Assembly (NCBI GenBank): GCA_015501055.1
Contig: JADNYV010000118.1
Span: 49,562-113,561, forward strand
DNA length: 64,000 nt
Source: Mucidula mucida
Taxonomy: Eukaryota > Basidiomycota > Agaricomycetes > Agaricales > Physalacriaceae
Direction: 5' to 3'
This document shows positions 45,833-57,353 of the stretch, piece after piece. Below the pieces are notes generated by a model that saw only the letters and a program-made list of their open reading frames with translations, was not told where the DNA came from and ran no database searches. The stretch's first letter is position 1, and each line of letters begins with the position of its first letter. Made by a program: the position numbers and the translations under genes.

Positions 45833-48800
45833 CACCGGAGAAATCACCCGGATTTCTGAATATGATAGACTGCCATGATTGCGTGGCACAGTGTGGGGAT
45901 CGCGGACGTCCCATGGTGGAGCCACCCGTCGGGATATCCGGAGCCTGCGAAAATAAATGTATTTCGCAGTTGCGAGGAAGACGCTACACGTAAAAGATAT
46001 TTGAAGAGGATTCAAGTGTGCAGATCGAATGTGGTAGACATTCGATCGTTCGTGTTACCCAATCGAGAACAACATTGTAGCCGACGACCTGCACTCCGCT
46101 GGAAATGTCAGAAGAATCTCGACTGTGTTCCGAAGAAATTTGCGTAGTACGCATCGCCTTGAGCGGATGTAAGTATTCTTGGACTGTCCATCAAGCAAAC
46201 CAGGAAAGACTTGCCTTCTACCTCATACATATCGAAGAGATGAGCTGAGCCGAAGTTGTTTGCTCTTTAGACACGGCGCATTGCTTCCCAATGATACTCG
46301 CTGGTTCGCGGTTGCCAGTCACTATTTGCTAATCAACAACATTAGGGGACTCCGGAATTTTAGAAAAGGGAGTGAAAGTACCATAAACAAGAGCCCAGTA
46401 ATATATGCATCGCGTTTTTCAACATTGCGGCGATTGGGTTTCGCGTTTCGTCAGGCGTGATGATGCCAAGCTGGTTCGTATATGAAGTCTTTAATGTGCC
46501 GCGGATTTTGTGAAGAATAAATAGAGATCTGCGCCAAGGCCGTGGTGGTAGCAGGACAAGAGGCGCGTAGAGCCAACAGTCGCATATGCCGGGATGCCGG
46601 TAAAGTCAAGAAAAACTTTTTCATTCCGACTTGCTTCCAACCACCATGAGCAGGTCGTCGGGCACAGCGTCCAGCGCACTCGCAATGACCATGACGACGC
46701 AGAGATACTGCTGATCTCCTTGGAATCCGGCGAGGACGCGTTCCAGGCCGACCGACGATGATTTCTTTCAAATACAGTGCGTAAATGTCGTCGCTGTGGC
46801 AGTTTCCCTCCTGACAGACTACGTAGGACATGTCAAATGTTACGCTACCGCTAGCGCAGGGATTTGTGTGGTCGTTACGACGCTCTTATTCGTGCGATAT
46901 CAGGAGAGCAGGGAGGCTCCGATGAACGGGTAAAACCTAGTCAATCAGGGAACGCGTTTAAAATCGACTCTCTTCAGCGACATAGGTGTGTACAACCTCC
47001 AGTTCCCCTTCTCTGATGATACCCATCCATACCGAGACGGCGACGGTCTCCGATGAGCCATACTCGTAACATGCATCACCAACTGATTCTTTCCCTTTCC
47101 CTCTGATATTTCTTTCCGGTCTCCATTTCGCTGATTCTATTCTCCAGGGGCTGCGTAATAATACGATATGATTGCAGAACTCGTGTGTCAACATGGTACG
47201 TTCCTCTTCCACCTCGTCGATGAGATGACACGTTAGCGGGCGACACACTGCGCGTGCTGGGCTCGTGTTGCTAACAATTCGTATGCACACACCACCCTCT
47301 GACCTCCTTCTCTTCTCTTCTCCTTTCCCACGTCTTATCTGGACACACGCTTACGCCCATTTTCTTCTAGTATTTGGACGCCATAGTCGAATGTTGAACG
47401 ATGATTGAATGGTAAGCTTTTCTCCTTCTTGTTCAATGATGTTCCAAAATATACAAGCATATGTCCGAATCTACATGACGGACAAATTTATCATGTCTGA
47501 TCTTCTCCTCACATTTCGTTCGCCTTTTATACAAAATGCTGATTGTATTACAGGTGCGGCTGCGACCTTCCCCAAGTGTCCGTGAGACGCGCTTGTATTT
47601 CGAAATGGCTATTGACACCACGATATGTACACGGGTGTATTCGTTGAATCTGCGCTCCTTATTTGATATGATCAGTTCGATCCTTTTATCGGAGGCTATC
47701 TTGTGAACAAGCCGACTACACACTGTTTCTTCTATGCTGCTCAACGCTAGCGAGCCTTTGTCAGTTGTTCAAATTGGGTCTCGCCGTCTTCAAGTAGGAC
47801 ATCAGTTCATTCTGGCCAGGTCGCGTGGCTTAGTAGTACCGCTTGCTTCTACCCAGCTACTATGATTTTTGAATCAGAAGCCCTCGAGGGCAGGCGTCGG
47901 CCGCCTCCTGCTCAGTACACTCTTTCCGACTTGGAGTCCAGGACTCAGTAGAGTGGCTGGGCGTGGGGAAACTTCACGATGCGCGATATGTCAGGTACAC
48001 TTCCTTCGTTGGGTATTTGGGCGTCGCACTAGGCCAATAATATTAAGAGGGCCGATTGAAAGGAACTAGCTTGACGAGCGCGTCAACACAGAGCTAGAAA
48101 CATTTGTTGATGCAAGAAGACTTACTGATTCATTTCATGGCCTGAAGATTATGCGCGAGAAAAAGTAGTCAACGCGATGGTGAGTAGCAGTGGTTGGACA
48201 GTTTGTGGATAGGGTAGTTGGATAGTTTGTGAACACTGAATAGGGTAGTTGAATTGTTTGTGGATAATGAATGGTTGTACTTGATGTGAGTCAAGACGAA
48301 AGGCCTGTGCTTTACACTGCCTTATGCTTGGTACTCTGAACCTCGCCGATAGTTGCCTCAGCTACTGGGCGCAGACCCTCGTCTCTTCCTCTGATATGTA
48401 TAGAGCAGGGTTTCGCCGTGTTATAGCCGTTGTATTTTCTGGAACAACAAGAGAGTCAATCAGTAGGACCCTATGCGCTTAGAGAGGAGGTGGTGGTGGA
48501 TGTTGATAGCAGCGGTCAATCATAGAAGGCGGTATTCATTATAAGAAACGCCTTACTATCTGCTAGGGCATGAAGCTTATATACTGTGCCCGGATAAGGG
48601 ATTCGGGTCAGTCTGAAATGATGTTCATATTATATCAAAGCATGTACGCGTTGACGGTGGCGCAAAGTTGCGCGTCCGGAGAAATCAGGAGATCGGGTTG
48701 GTTCTTTGCTGCTCGACCGATGCCATCCCGAATTGGGGTGCTTCTGGACTACCACCACACGCTCTCTGTTTTCTATTACGACTGTCTGTTATCTTATCTC

Positions 48801-50531
48801 TATGTGAGTATCTTTTCCACTCTGTGAACGACATGCTTATAGCCGCAATTACCAGCTTCATAGCATGCCGTCTCCTCGTTTAGTGATGTCTGTATCCTCT
48901 GGCAGCCCTACCGCCGCCTCTCCTGCGTCTCGCGCTACATCCCACATCTTGCCCAACAGCAGACACTCCCTTGCTTACAGATCCTCTCTAGTCGAACAAC
49001 CTTTCAACAAGATCATCCACCATGCGAAGAAGAGTACATACAAGTTGCATCCGTGTGCCGAAGTAAAGGTATCGGTTTCGTCATGATTCAAAAAGCAAAA
49101 GCGGATGCCAACGCTTGCATACTGATTCCAAAGGGCGACCGAACAGAAGCCTCATAGTAGTCGAAAGACATACCATCGGTGCATGCAAGAAAAAAGGGTC
49201 AGTGTGATAGTGAGTAGTAGTTGGATAGTATATGGTTGCACTTGGCCCAAAGGAAAGACGAAATTCCCAAGCTTTCGCTGCATTATGCTCGGCAATATAA
49301 GCCTCGCCAATCTCTTTTCTCAGCATAAGGGCCCAGTCCTTTGGTCTCTCTTTCTCTGACATGCATAGAGCAGAGTTTGGTCGTGCTGTAGCCTTGGTGT
49401 TTTCTTGACGACCTTGAGGGTTAAATGCCGCAGAAGAAAGGAGGTGCCGAGTCCTTCGGGTTCAACGGATGGTAGCCTCCTGGATCCAGTTCCATATCAA
49501 GGTACCGCCGATGCCTGCGAACATTGAGAGCCAGAGGGAAGCAAAGCAGACAAGTAAGTACACTCGAATTTACAGGTGGGATTTTCTAGAAGAGCATCCG
49601 AGAGCAGCTATCGTCAGCCAGTCTCTTGTTAAACTCGATCGTAAGAACGAATGAGCCGGACCTGTGTTCAACGGCAAGGAAAGAAATGTCAGATTAAGCG
49701 TTTGATGGAACAGCTTCGTCCTCGAAACAAAAAGTACTAGGCCGGGGCAGCGCCGTCACAACTTGAGTGTCAAGACAGAATGCACCGCGGATTTCAGACA
49801 ACGGTCGCCTTCGCAGAACTGCCTACACTTATAGTACATTCTCGGCGGCGTGACATGATATCATAGACAACTTCCCTGAAGGTGGCAGTTCTTCGACGGT
49901 AATACGATGCATTGCCAGTCAGTCCAAGGCTCGCAAGTTGGAAGGGGTGCCGCAGGGTGTACGCGACGAAGGAGTACAAGACACGCGATGCAACAAACAC
50001 GAGGCAGACAAAGAGCATATAGTACGTACAGCGCCAAGTTATCTTTCCGGAAGGGAGTGGCACATAAGAAAGAGGACAGACTGATGTGTACTGTATCAAG
50101 TGATGACCAGAGCCGTATTCCAGTAGCGAAATAAGAAGAACGTCCGCCTTGCCTAGCAGTGGCAGAAGCAGAAGGCGTAACCGGCGAATGCCGATCAACT
50201 TTGATTTCGCTGCCCTTGTACTCCTTCTACCACCATCCTCAATCCAGCCGCTTCCGCTGACACCTCCATCACGGCCAAAGGACTATGGCTCGTACAGCTC
50301 TCTCACGTCTTCCCTTGATCCGGACCAGACAAAGTACTCCAACCTGCCCTTGGACTAAAAGCGCCGAAGCATTGACCGGGCTGGCTGGCAGGAATCATAC
50401 AAAAAGCAATGGAGAAATGGTCTAAGCCTCTCATCCCAGTATTTGCTCTCTGCAGTTACACAATATCCACTACTTGGTACGTCTACACCCATTAAAAGCG
50501 GCATGCCAATCTGACTGCGAGATTAGCAACT
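45833..50531. other. 4.7-kb gene-poor region
   Basis: No gene I can support. It contains a pair of diverged direct repeats (48179-48440 and 49201-49407, listed separately), a ~400-bp minus frame at 49794-50198 without domains, and a plus frame 48865-49086. Probably decayed sequence. Confidence 0.4.
48179..49407. repeat. Diverged direct repeat pair (48179-48440 and 49201-49407)
   Basis: Both units show the same order of matching blocks: GTGAGTAG(C/T)AGT(G)GTTGGA, a middle with ATGGTTG(T/C)ACTTG, then GCATTATGCTCGG-type and TGTATAGAGCAG/TGCATAGAGCAG blocks, then GTGTT/GCTGTAGCC near the end. The second unit is open on the minus strand (MSEKERPKDWALMLRKEIGE); the first is interrupted. Likely remnants of a duplicated exon of an unknown minus-strand gene. 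Confidence 0.55.
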
Positions 50532-52189
50532 ATGCCTGCTTCATATCGATACGCAAACACGCCGCTAGGACTTACTGTCCAGGTAGCTCTTTTGTCGCCA
50601 CGATTTTCATCGAACTGACGTATTCTCAGAATCGGCGCTACAACACACCATACACGCGCCCAGCTCAAATCAAAGTATCTTCCCATGTGAGTTGCCAATC
50701 CTTCCTCGCATACTATTTGCACTAACATATACGTAGGCGGAATACAACGCGCTAAGCGCCAGTGAACGCGCTCGCGCCAAGCTCCCTGACACATTGCATC
50801 CTCAATCTTCTCCCCCACCTGCTCCTCCTGTTCAATCTCCCTCCCTAAAACGTGCTGCTTCGCCTACTCCCATTCCCTCCGAACCCCAGCCCAAACGTTC
50901 GCGCGCGACGTCTCCTGATTCTCGCGACCAGCGCATCCAACAACTGGAACTGGAACTATGCGAAAAAAATCAGGAACTCGCCAAGATGCAGTGCCGGCTT
51001 AGCGTCAGCGAATCGGCCGCCCATTTACTCTCGTGTGAAAACAAGGCCCTCCAAATACAGGTCGTTGTTATGTCGAACGAGCTGCAGTATTCGCACATAA
51101 CCATTGCTGATGCCAAAGCGAGGTGCGCGCTGGAGGTCGACGAAGCGAACGACGCTGCATTCAAGCGCTCGGCGGAGAGAGAGGACTGGTTGAGGGGTGA
51201 CCGGCGTCAACTTGAGAACGAAGTAGAGGCGTTTGAGGAGGTGAAAAGACAGGTCAGCTTTGGAGGTGTCCCCAAGTTTATAGTGGTTTAACGCGTCTTT
51301 TCAGAATGGAAACGAATTAGAGTCAGCGAAAGAGCTCGCTACCCAACTTGGCCACCGAAATGAGGCCATTAGAGCCGAGAACGAGGATCTCAAGGCGGAC
51401 TTGGCTGAGAAAGACCAGGAGATCGCGGCGCTCAAGGCGTGTATTCAAGCCGAACCCCAGTCATTGCCCACATACACCTCCCCATCTCCACAGATGCACT
51501 CCCAGCAACCATCTCAACCGACACCTACCTACACCTCCCCTTACGTGCAGACGCAGCCCCAGCAAGCATTTTACTCTGAGCCAGCACCGACCTGCTTCTC
51601 CCCTTATCCTCAGGAGTGGTCCCCCCACTCTGAACCCTTCTACTCTTTCGGTCATCTTGCGCAAAACCCAGCACCAGCGTTCAACTACGAGGCACGCGAA
51701 GCTTACTCCGAGCCGCCTCAAGCTGTGGGTACGGAGCTACCTGAGCATGCAGACTCCGAGGCACCTCAAAAGGAAGACTCCGAACCGCCGCAACGAGTGT
51801 ACTCCAAGCTGCCCCGTCGTGCTGTGTATGCCGAGCCGTCTAAGCCAGTATACTCGGAGCCGCCACCACCCGAGCCTGAGGCCGCTAAGCCTAAATCTTC
51901 TGAACGTGACGCTGAAATCTTCGATGGCGGACGCGCCATCGAAGAAGAGGCAGCACGGGCTAAAGCAGCGCGCGCTGCCGAGAAAGCAGCCGCAGATGCT
52001 ATGGTCGCTGCCAAGCAGGAGGCGCTCAAGGCACAGTTGGCTACTGAAGCGTTGAGCGGGTTCGCGGACACTGCTGCTCCGCCGCCAGAGTTTTCTGCGC
52101 CGTCGTCGTCTGCGGCTGTTGTAAGGAAGAGGATGTCTGCGAGAGAGAGGGCAGCGAGGAAGGCTATTGGAAGGCCTAGGCGCAAGTAG
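50532..52189 (+). CDS. Coiled-coil protein with Pro/Glu/Tyr-rich disordered region, unknown
   Basis: Four exons (50532-50582, 50630-50686, 50737-51252, 51305-52189) give about 502 residues; every junction keeps frame. Start MPASYRYANTPLGLTVQ. Parts: short N-terminal motif with SASERARAKLPDTL, a Pro/Ser-rich basic segment (about 58-88, SLKRAASPTP, QPKRSRATSPDSRD, a likely nuclear signal), a coiled coil (about 90-255; QQLELELCEKNQELAKMQ, ENEVEAFEEVKRQ, AEKDQEIAALKA), a disordered region with repeated YSEPP/YTSP units (about 260-410), a second charged helix rich in Ala/Glu, and a basic C-terminus (RKRMSARERAARKAIGRPRR). Function unknown; overall plan suggests a nuclear scaffold-type protein. The array of structured repeats begins only 114 nt after the stop and may lie in its 3'UTR. 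Confidence 0.75.
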
Positions 52190-52194
52190 GAAGG

Positions 52195-52302
52195 GTTAGG
52201 GAGAAGAGAGAAGGGAGAAGCTGAGAGAAGAAAGAAGAAGGGAGAAGGGAGAAGAAGAGAGAGAGGAGAAGAGAAGAGAACAGCAGAACAGAAGGAGCAA
52301 GA
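52195..52302 (+). repeat. Purine-rich (GA) low-complexity tract
   Basis: About 105 nt almost free of pyrimidines (GGGAGAAGAGAGAAGGGAG and similar), between the coiled-coil gene's stop and the structured array. Such tracts can form triplex DNA and often mark UTRs. Confidence 0.8.
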
Positions 52303-52920
52303 GAGACTTGACGACGCCTCAGCCGTTTTGAGGTAGGACAGCGGCATGCGGGATTACGATGTCACCAGTCCTGATGTATGTCACTGTCCTCCAAGGTCGT
52401 CAGAATACCACCCGAGTTCAATGCGGATTCGAACAACTCGCTTTCTTGCATCCTTCTTCCACTCTAGCTGCGACGGACCGGAGGCGACACGAGGGACTTG
52501 ACGACGCCCTTTGCAGGGTAGGGCAGCGACGCGCGGGATTACGATGTCATTAGTCCTGATGTGCGCCGCTGCCCTCTAGGTCGTCAGAATACCATCCAGG
52601 TCAAGTTATACCTGATCAACTTCCCTCTCGTGTTGACCTCACCTACCGCGACCCGACTACCCGATTCCACTGGACACACGAGGGACTTGGCGACGCCCCA
52701 GACATCCTGGGGTAGGGCACCGACGCGAGCGCCGCTGCCCTTTATGTCGCCAGAATACCATCCAGGTTCTAATTATACCTGATCCATTATCCTCTCGTGA
52801 TGTCCGACACTCTTACCAGTTCATCGCCAACCACCACTTGCGAGGGACTTGACGACGCTCCAGTTCGTCTGGGGTAGGGCAGCTTTCAGCTTCCCTCCAG
52901 GTCGTCAGAATACCATCAAA
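52303..52920 (+). repeat. Four tandem copies of a three-stem structured element, with compensatory changes
   Basis: Units start with GACTTG at 52305, 52495, 52684 and 52846 (spacing 190, 189, 162) and end with CAGAATACCA. Each folds as a three-way junction. Stem 1: TGACGAC/GTCGTCA in units 1, 2 and 4, but TGGCGAC/GTCGCCA in unit 3. Stem 2: CCTCA/TGAGG, CCCT/AGGG, CCCCAG/CTGGGG, CTCCAG/CTGGGG in units 1-4. Stem 3: AGGACAG/CTGTCCT in unit 1, AGGGCAGCG/CGCTGCCCT in unit 2, AGGGCA/TGCCCT in unit 3, AGGG/CCCT in unit 4. Stem 2 is followed by an invariant TAGG. Sequence changes but pairing is kept, so the fold is what is conserved. Strand of function is not certain; it may be part of the upstream gene's 3'UTR or an independent RNA. 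No match to hammerhead, twister or HDV-type cores. Confidence 0.75.
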
Positions 52921-53879
52921 TTTCCCCTCTCGTTGCCCAAGCAGTAAACCCCCGACAGGAATAGGATCGCAATTGGCGATTTCTCGTGCAGCGCACCGAT
53001 GTAAACAGCGCTGTAGACTCTGAATCTAATGGAGTCGTCGGGGGTTTCTCTTGGCTAGAAGGTGCAATGTCACCTTCAGTGGTTGGATTTGGTTTGGCTG
53101 GGTTTACTTCCTCGTCGGTCGTCGCTTGTCGATTGTTCGCTGTCTCTCTTCTCTCGCATCTCGTCGTTGGTAATTTATCTGTATTTACGTTTCTTTGTCA
53201 CTGCTAGACTATCTCGTTGTTCTGTTGTTACACTTGTATTTTGCTGTCTGTGTTGTGTAGTGTACTATCTCTGGCTTGCTCAGTTGTAATCAATCGTGCT
53301 GTTTGGGTGTAGACGTTGGTGTCTACCTCTCTTGATCTCTCCAAAAACATCAACTTGCTTCTAGCATTAGGAGGAAGCACTCGGTCCTACTAATCCACAC
53401 CTCCTCGCCAGAATGAACAAATGTCCGACTTTGAGACGGCAAACACAACTGACAAAGGCGCGCTAGCGTTTCTGAAGATCAGAGCAGGACAGAAGACAAC
53501 AAGGGTGTAGTCGGCTCGTTTAAAACGATAGACAACGTATTGACCTTTTTAATACGTATCTTGTGTCCAAATTGCTCCGATGAATTTAGGATAAAGATCC
53601 AAATAATCAATGATCATATCAAATAAGGGGCGCAGATACAACGTATCATGGCGTCAATGGCCATCTTGATATTACAAGCGAGCACTTGGCAAAGGGCAGC
53701 TCTAACTAAACAGTATTTGCACCTGAAATGCAATCAGCATCACGTACAAAAGGGAGAACAACAAGACAGGGAAATGGACAAAAATTATTTCAATACACAA
53801 CAGACGATGCATACAACAACAATCAAACATAGCAAGGGAACAACACAGTAATATAGACGACCGTGCATAGAGCTCGGAT
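52921..53879. other. Intergenic region
   Basis: T-rich, no supported gene (53150-53340 is strongly pyrimidine/T biased). Minus strand near 53785-53880 continues as the low-quality end of the remnant listed next. Confidence 0.3.
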
Positions 53880-54703
53880 CTCGGAGGTCTTGTAGACCCG
53901 ATCCCGAGAAAGCATGCTCCCGTCCCGCTTCTCTTTGCCGTATCATCCTCCGTGGACCAGCAGCAGTTTTCCGAGAGTCAAAGCGAGGCGAATCCTTGTC
54001 TTCTGCCGCTAACTCGTTTTGGTGATGTCGCAATAATCGTGTGTGCCACTCCCGAACCAGTGTTTCTGGCACTCCACAGTACGTCTTCTGAGCTAGCTTA
54101 ACCATCTGGTGCGGTGGGGGGAAGTAATTTCAGAATATCAGGTAGCTGATCTATAGTGATGATGGCGCGCGTCCCAACATACCCCACAACGAGGGACCTT
54201 CTTTCCAACAGCGAAAGTGGGGCGAGACGGAAAAATGAGGATTTCTTGCAAGTGCCTGTAAGGTAGTTTCATATAATTCTAGTGAGATGAGGGAACTGCG
54301 ATTCTTGAGACAACTAAGGAAATGGGCAACGGTGATGGAAGGTAGCTCCGAGAGAAGCGAGCACGTCGACGACATTGAGGGTTCCATTTGCGCGTTGATG
54401 AGACGGGGAAAGATCGCCATGTTCCATGTTCTGGTAGTGATGGGAAAGGCGCGCGTGCCACGCCACGACCAGAGACTCCGGGACACCTAGAAATTTATCC
54501 CTTAAATCCTGGACCATTGCCGCCACGCGATGACGAAATGGCATGGTCGCCAAGACCTGTGCAAGGGTGGTCACTGGAATGACGCGCGCATCGCCTACGC
54601 GCATTCCGTCAACACCAAGGAACGCCGTTGTGTGCTTAGAGGCAAGCTGTAAACTCTGGACGCGATACAGAGATGTAACGCTGCCGTTCAGGAAGGCGGT
54701 CAT
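53880..54703 (-). pseudogene. Remnant of an unknown gene with a repeated motif
   Basis: Two minus-strand blocks share a motif: LGVPESLVVAWHARLSHHYQ (within 54314-54703) and CGVPETLVREWHTRLLRHHQ (within 53785-54105). Between them, in another frame, is a hydrophobic/Leu-rich piece (AHFLSCLKNRSSLISLELYE). The blocks may be two repeats of one gene with introns or two tandem fragments. The 5' side is cut off by the TA-flanked element at 54729. No family recognised. Confidence 0.35.
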
Positions 54704-54728
54704 CGCGGAATAGTCCGTTTGCGATATA

Positions 54729-55630
54729 CAGCACCTTGCACAACAATGTGCACAGAATAATCTATTTGGGAATCCCGGTTCGTCACGTTTGTGACATGAA
54801 CCCCAGGCGGGTCAGCGGCCCGATTCCCCGATCCAAGTGTACTTCAAGCGCCGGTAGGGCCCTACAACCTCAATTCCGTCTCAAAAGCTTTGTGGAGCAT
54901 GACATTGTGTGCTGACACTGTAGAGAACATTTTCTTCTAGCTGTTTTGCACCCAGTCGAGTGACATTCATCGAGACAGCATCTATGACAGGTTCAGGTTG
55001 CTTAGGGCAATCCCCGGTGTTGTGCGGTACTTATACAGTGGTTCAAAGTCATGTATATACTAGCATACAGTAAAGTAGAGTGCACCTCTGGGTGTGGACC
55101 CTTCATCTATGGCAGCTGTGGTGTGGTGTCGACCAAATGGATTACATTATTATGTGTTCTAGTCACAAACCTCATTTGCTGGTTCAGCATACATGGTTTT
55201 CAATGGAAGAGGCCCCAGTTTCCTCGGAAAAGTACACATTTATGCCACATCATTTCTTAGGGTTCATGTCACAAACATGACAAATCGGGGTTCCCAAATA
55301 GATTATTCCCAATGTGCACTCTCCACATTTTGCTCCGCTCGGGAATTCTGCTCAGGGTTGAGGCCAATTAGGAAGGTAATTCTACGCGCGATGTACAATG
55401 AAACCGTTGACGCGACCACACCGACTCTAGAAGTCCTAAGATAAGTTGAATGTTATAGTAAGGGTCTCTTACCAGCTTCTGGTATGCTGCACCTTCAAGA
55501 ACTGTGAGCATACACACAAGATTTGAATGAGATTCATTTCAGTAACTACTGTAGGTTACACGTCCGGGCCTGAGCAGAAATGCTGAGCGGAGCAAACTGT
55601 GGAGAGTGCACATTGCTTTGCAAGGTGCTG
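54729..55630. mobile_element. TA-flanked non-autonomous element made of three nested inverted repeats
   Basis: The outer ends 54729-54753 (CAGCACCTTGCA...AATGTGCAC) and 55606-55630 are inverted complements with about three mismatches and are flanked by TA on both sides (54727-54728, 55631-55632). Inside, 54754-54804 (AATAATCTATTTGGGA ... GTGACATGAACCC) pairs with 55261-55313, and 55320-55357 (TCTCCACATTTTGCTCCGCTC) pairs with 55569-55605. The three stems meet at GTGCAC copies, so a single strand folds as a T or cloverleaf. No transposase frame inside. TA flanks are typical of Tc1/mariner-type MITEs, but the three-arm layout is not. Confidence 0.7.
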
Positions 55631-55632
55631 TA

Positions 55633-56821
55633 ATGCAGTGTTGATCAAGCTAGTAGCAGTCACACAAAGCTACGTCTAGTGAATTTAGCCACCGTAGCCG
55701 GCTAATCTGATAGCTTTGATGTACCTTGAGGTAGCTGAGTGCCCGGCATTTACCAAGAGCCCTGTCTGGCCACGCAGCGGATGCGCTGCCCCACAATTTT
55801 ATCATTGTAGTAAATTTCTGGTCGCCAAAATGTGTTATATAGCGTCAAATATACGGAATATATCATATTCAAGATAAAAGTATTCCATAGAACATCTACA
55901 ACGCAAAATGTTCTGTATCTGGTACAACTTCCCTGCATTGAGCTGAAGCCAAGAGTAGACTAGAGTTTCATCACCGTAAGGGTAGCAACATGTATTAGTG
56001 GGTACTACTGACTTGAAGGATGGGGGCACAACTCGCGATTGTTTTTGCACTGGCCGGTATCCGGCTCAAGCGTTACCAGTGTAGCTGGCTACATCGTAGC
56101 CAAGCCAAGGCGGAAATAGCCACATCCCAAATATGGAAGTTGGCGGACACTCAGTCACAATAGCTGATCACCACTGGGTACTACTTATTATTATAATGAG
56201 ATCAAAGTTCTCCAGGGATTGAAGGTAGACAGATAGAACTTGAGAGGCAAGTGAGCCTAAGCTCTCGGGTGAGGCATTGGTCCTAGAGAGGGACATAGGA
56301 GATGACGTGGTAGAGGACAGCAAACAGCAAATGGCATGGATAGACATACTATACACGATTATCAGTATATTCTTGAGAGTATGAGAAAAGCGCTCAGGTA
56401 TAAAGCAGAGCAAAAAGGACAGTGATGATAGAAAACAAGATAGATGTGATGGTACAGAAGCAAGCCTAAATGACGAGTCCGAAGATGCCATGAACCGGCC
56501 CGATTGCCGATGGCGTGATGTTTGAGCTTCAAGGCGATATAAACATCACCCCTCGTACATGATGCAACCACCACTGTCCTGATTGTCCTGACTGTTCTGA
56601 GTACTCTGTGTGCCCTTCATAACGTCCTCCATCCTCAATTATCCATCAACTAGTACTTACAGTTGTCCCAGAACTGTTGGCGGCTCTTGGTTCTTTACTT
56701 AGCACCTCCTTTCTTCATAGGATACTCTCAACCCTCTAGCTCTTCTGGAAGACGCAGGGCTACAGCATGGCCAGATCTTGCTCTATGCATATCAGAGAAA
56801 GAGACAGAGAGGCCTGGATCA
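55633..56821. other. Intergenic region up to the 5' LTR
   Basis: No gene supported; AT-richer than the coding blocks. Minus frames at 56168-56491 and 56362-56574 have no domains. Ends exactly at the LTR boundary (GGATCA then TGTTATG). Confidence 0.35.
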
Positions 56822-57351
56822 TGTTATGAATTGCCATATTTTCACATTTTCACATCTTATCATATCTTATCGGGGGCCTTGTCTTATCAACCAACGGACT
56901 GTTTCATCATCTGTTTCGTCACCAATCATACTCCTTTTCATTACTGAAGCCGTACTCATGTCGGACACACACCCAACACATGGATGACATCATACATGCT
57001 GATACCTCATGGACTCCCTATTGTATACACACCACCAACACTCATAGCACACATGGTTGTTTCAGTATCATTACTTACATGCAGTTATCACTCGTATTTA
57101 ATGGTTTCATGGACTAGTAGCATACAACACTGGGTCAAGGGCATGGAGCATCCCTAGTGGAAACGCGTATGGACAAGGAGTCCCAAACACAGACTTACTA
57201 GTATATAAGCAGTAGTGTAGTATCATTGTACTTTAGTTCCGATCTCGTTTATACACCTGGCCTAGCCTAGTCTTACGAACGCGAACACTTTCTTCCTTAG
57301 TTTCTTGCTGTGGTACCTGGTTGAGTCTCGTGGCTTAGTCAGTCGCTAACA
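56822..57351 (+). repeat. 5' LTR of chromovirus element A (530 bp)
   Basis: Begins TGTTATGAATTGCC and ends AGTCAGTCGCTAACA (TG...CA with TGTTA/TAACA inverted ends). It matches, in inverse orientation and with identical length, the LTR at 61429-61958. It contains a TATA box (TATATAA, 57202-57208) at the right place for the U3/R boundary. Confidence 0.93.
57235..57245 (+). promoter_or_regulatory. Predicted RNA 5' end / self-primer of element A
   Basis: AGTTCCGATCT begins 33 nt downstream of the start of the LTR TATA box, where transcription should start, and is the exact reverse complement of AGATCGGAACT just after the LTR (57354-57364). Confidence 0.65.
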
Positions 57352-57353
57352 GA

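Noticed and set aside
51461..52347. Antisense frames under the coiled-coil gene (minus 51461-51721, 51766-52347)
   Set aside because: Shadows of the GC-rich, low-complexity coding strand; no homology-like features.
52421..52440. tRNA B-box (GTTCGAATCC on the minus strand)
   Set aside because: The flanking bases do not pair as a T arm and no A box or acceptor stem can be built around it.
52303..52920. Hammerhead, twister or HDV-like ribozyme array
   Set aside because: The CTGATGT near stem 3 is not the hammerhead CTGANGA, and no GAAA partner is present. On the minus strand CTGACGA appears but is consumed in stem 1. No twister or HDV core found.
52303..52920. CRISPR array
   Set aside because: Eukaryotic context, units too long (160-190 bp), spacers partly similar, and no cas genes.
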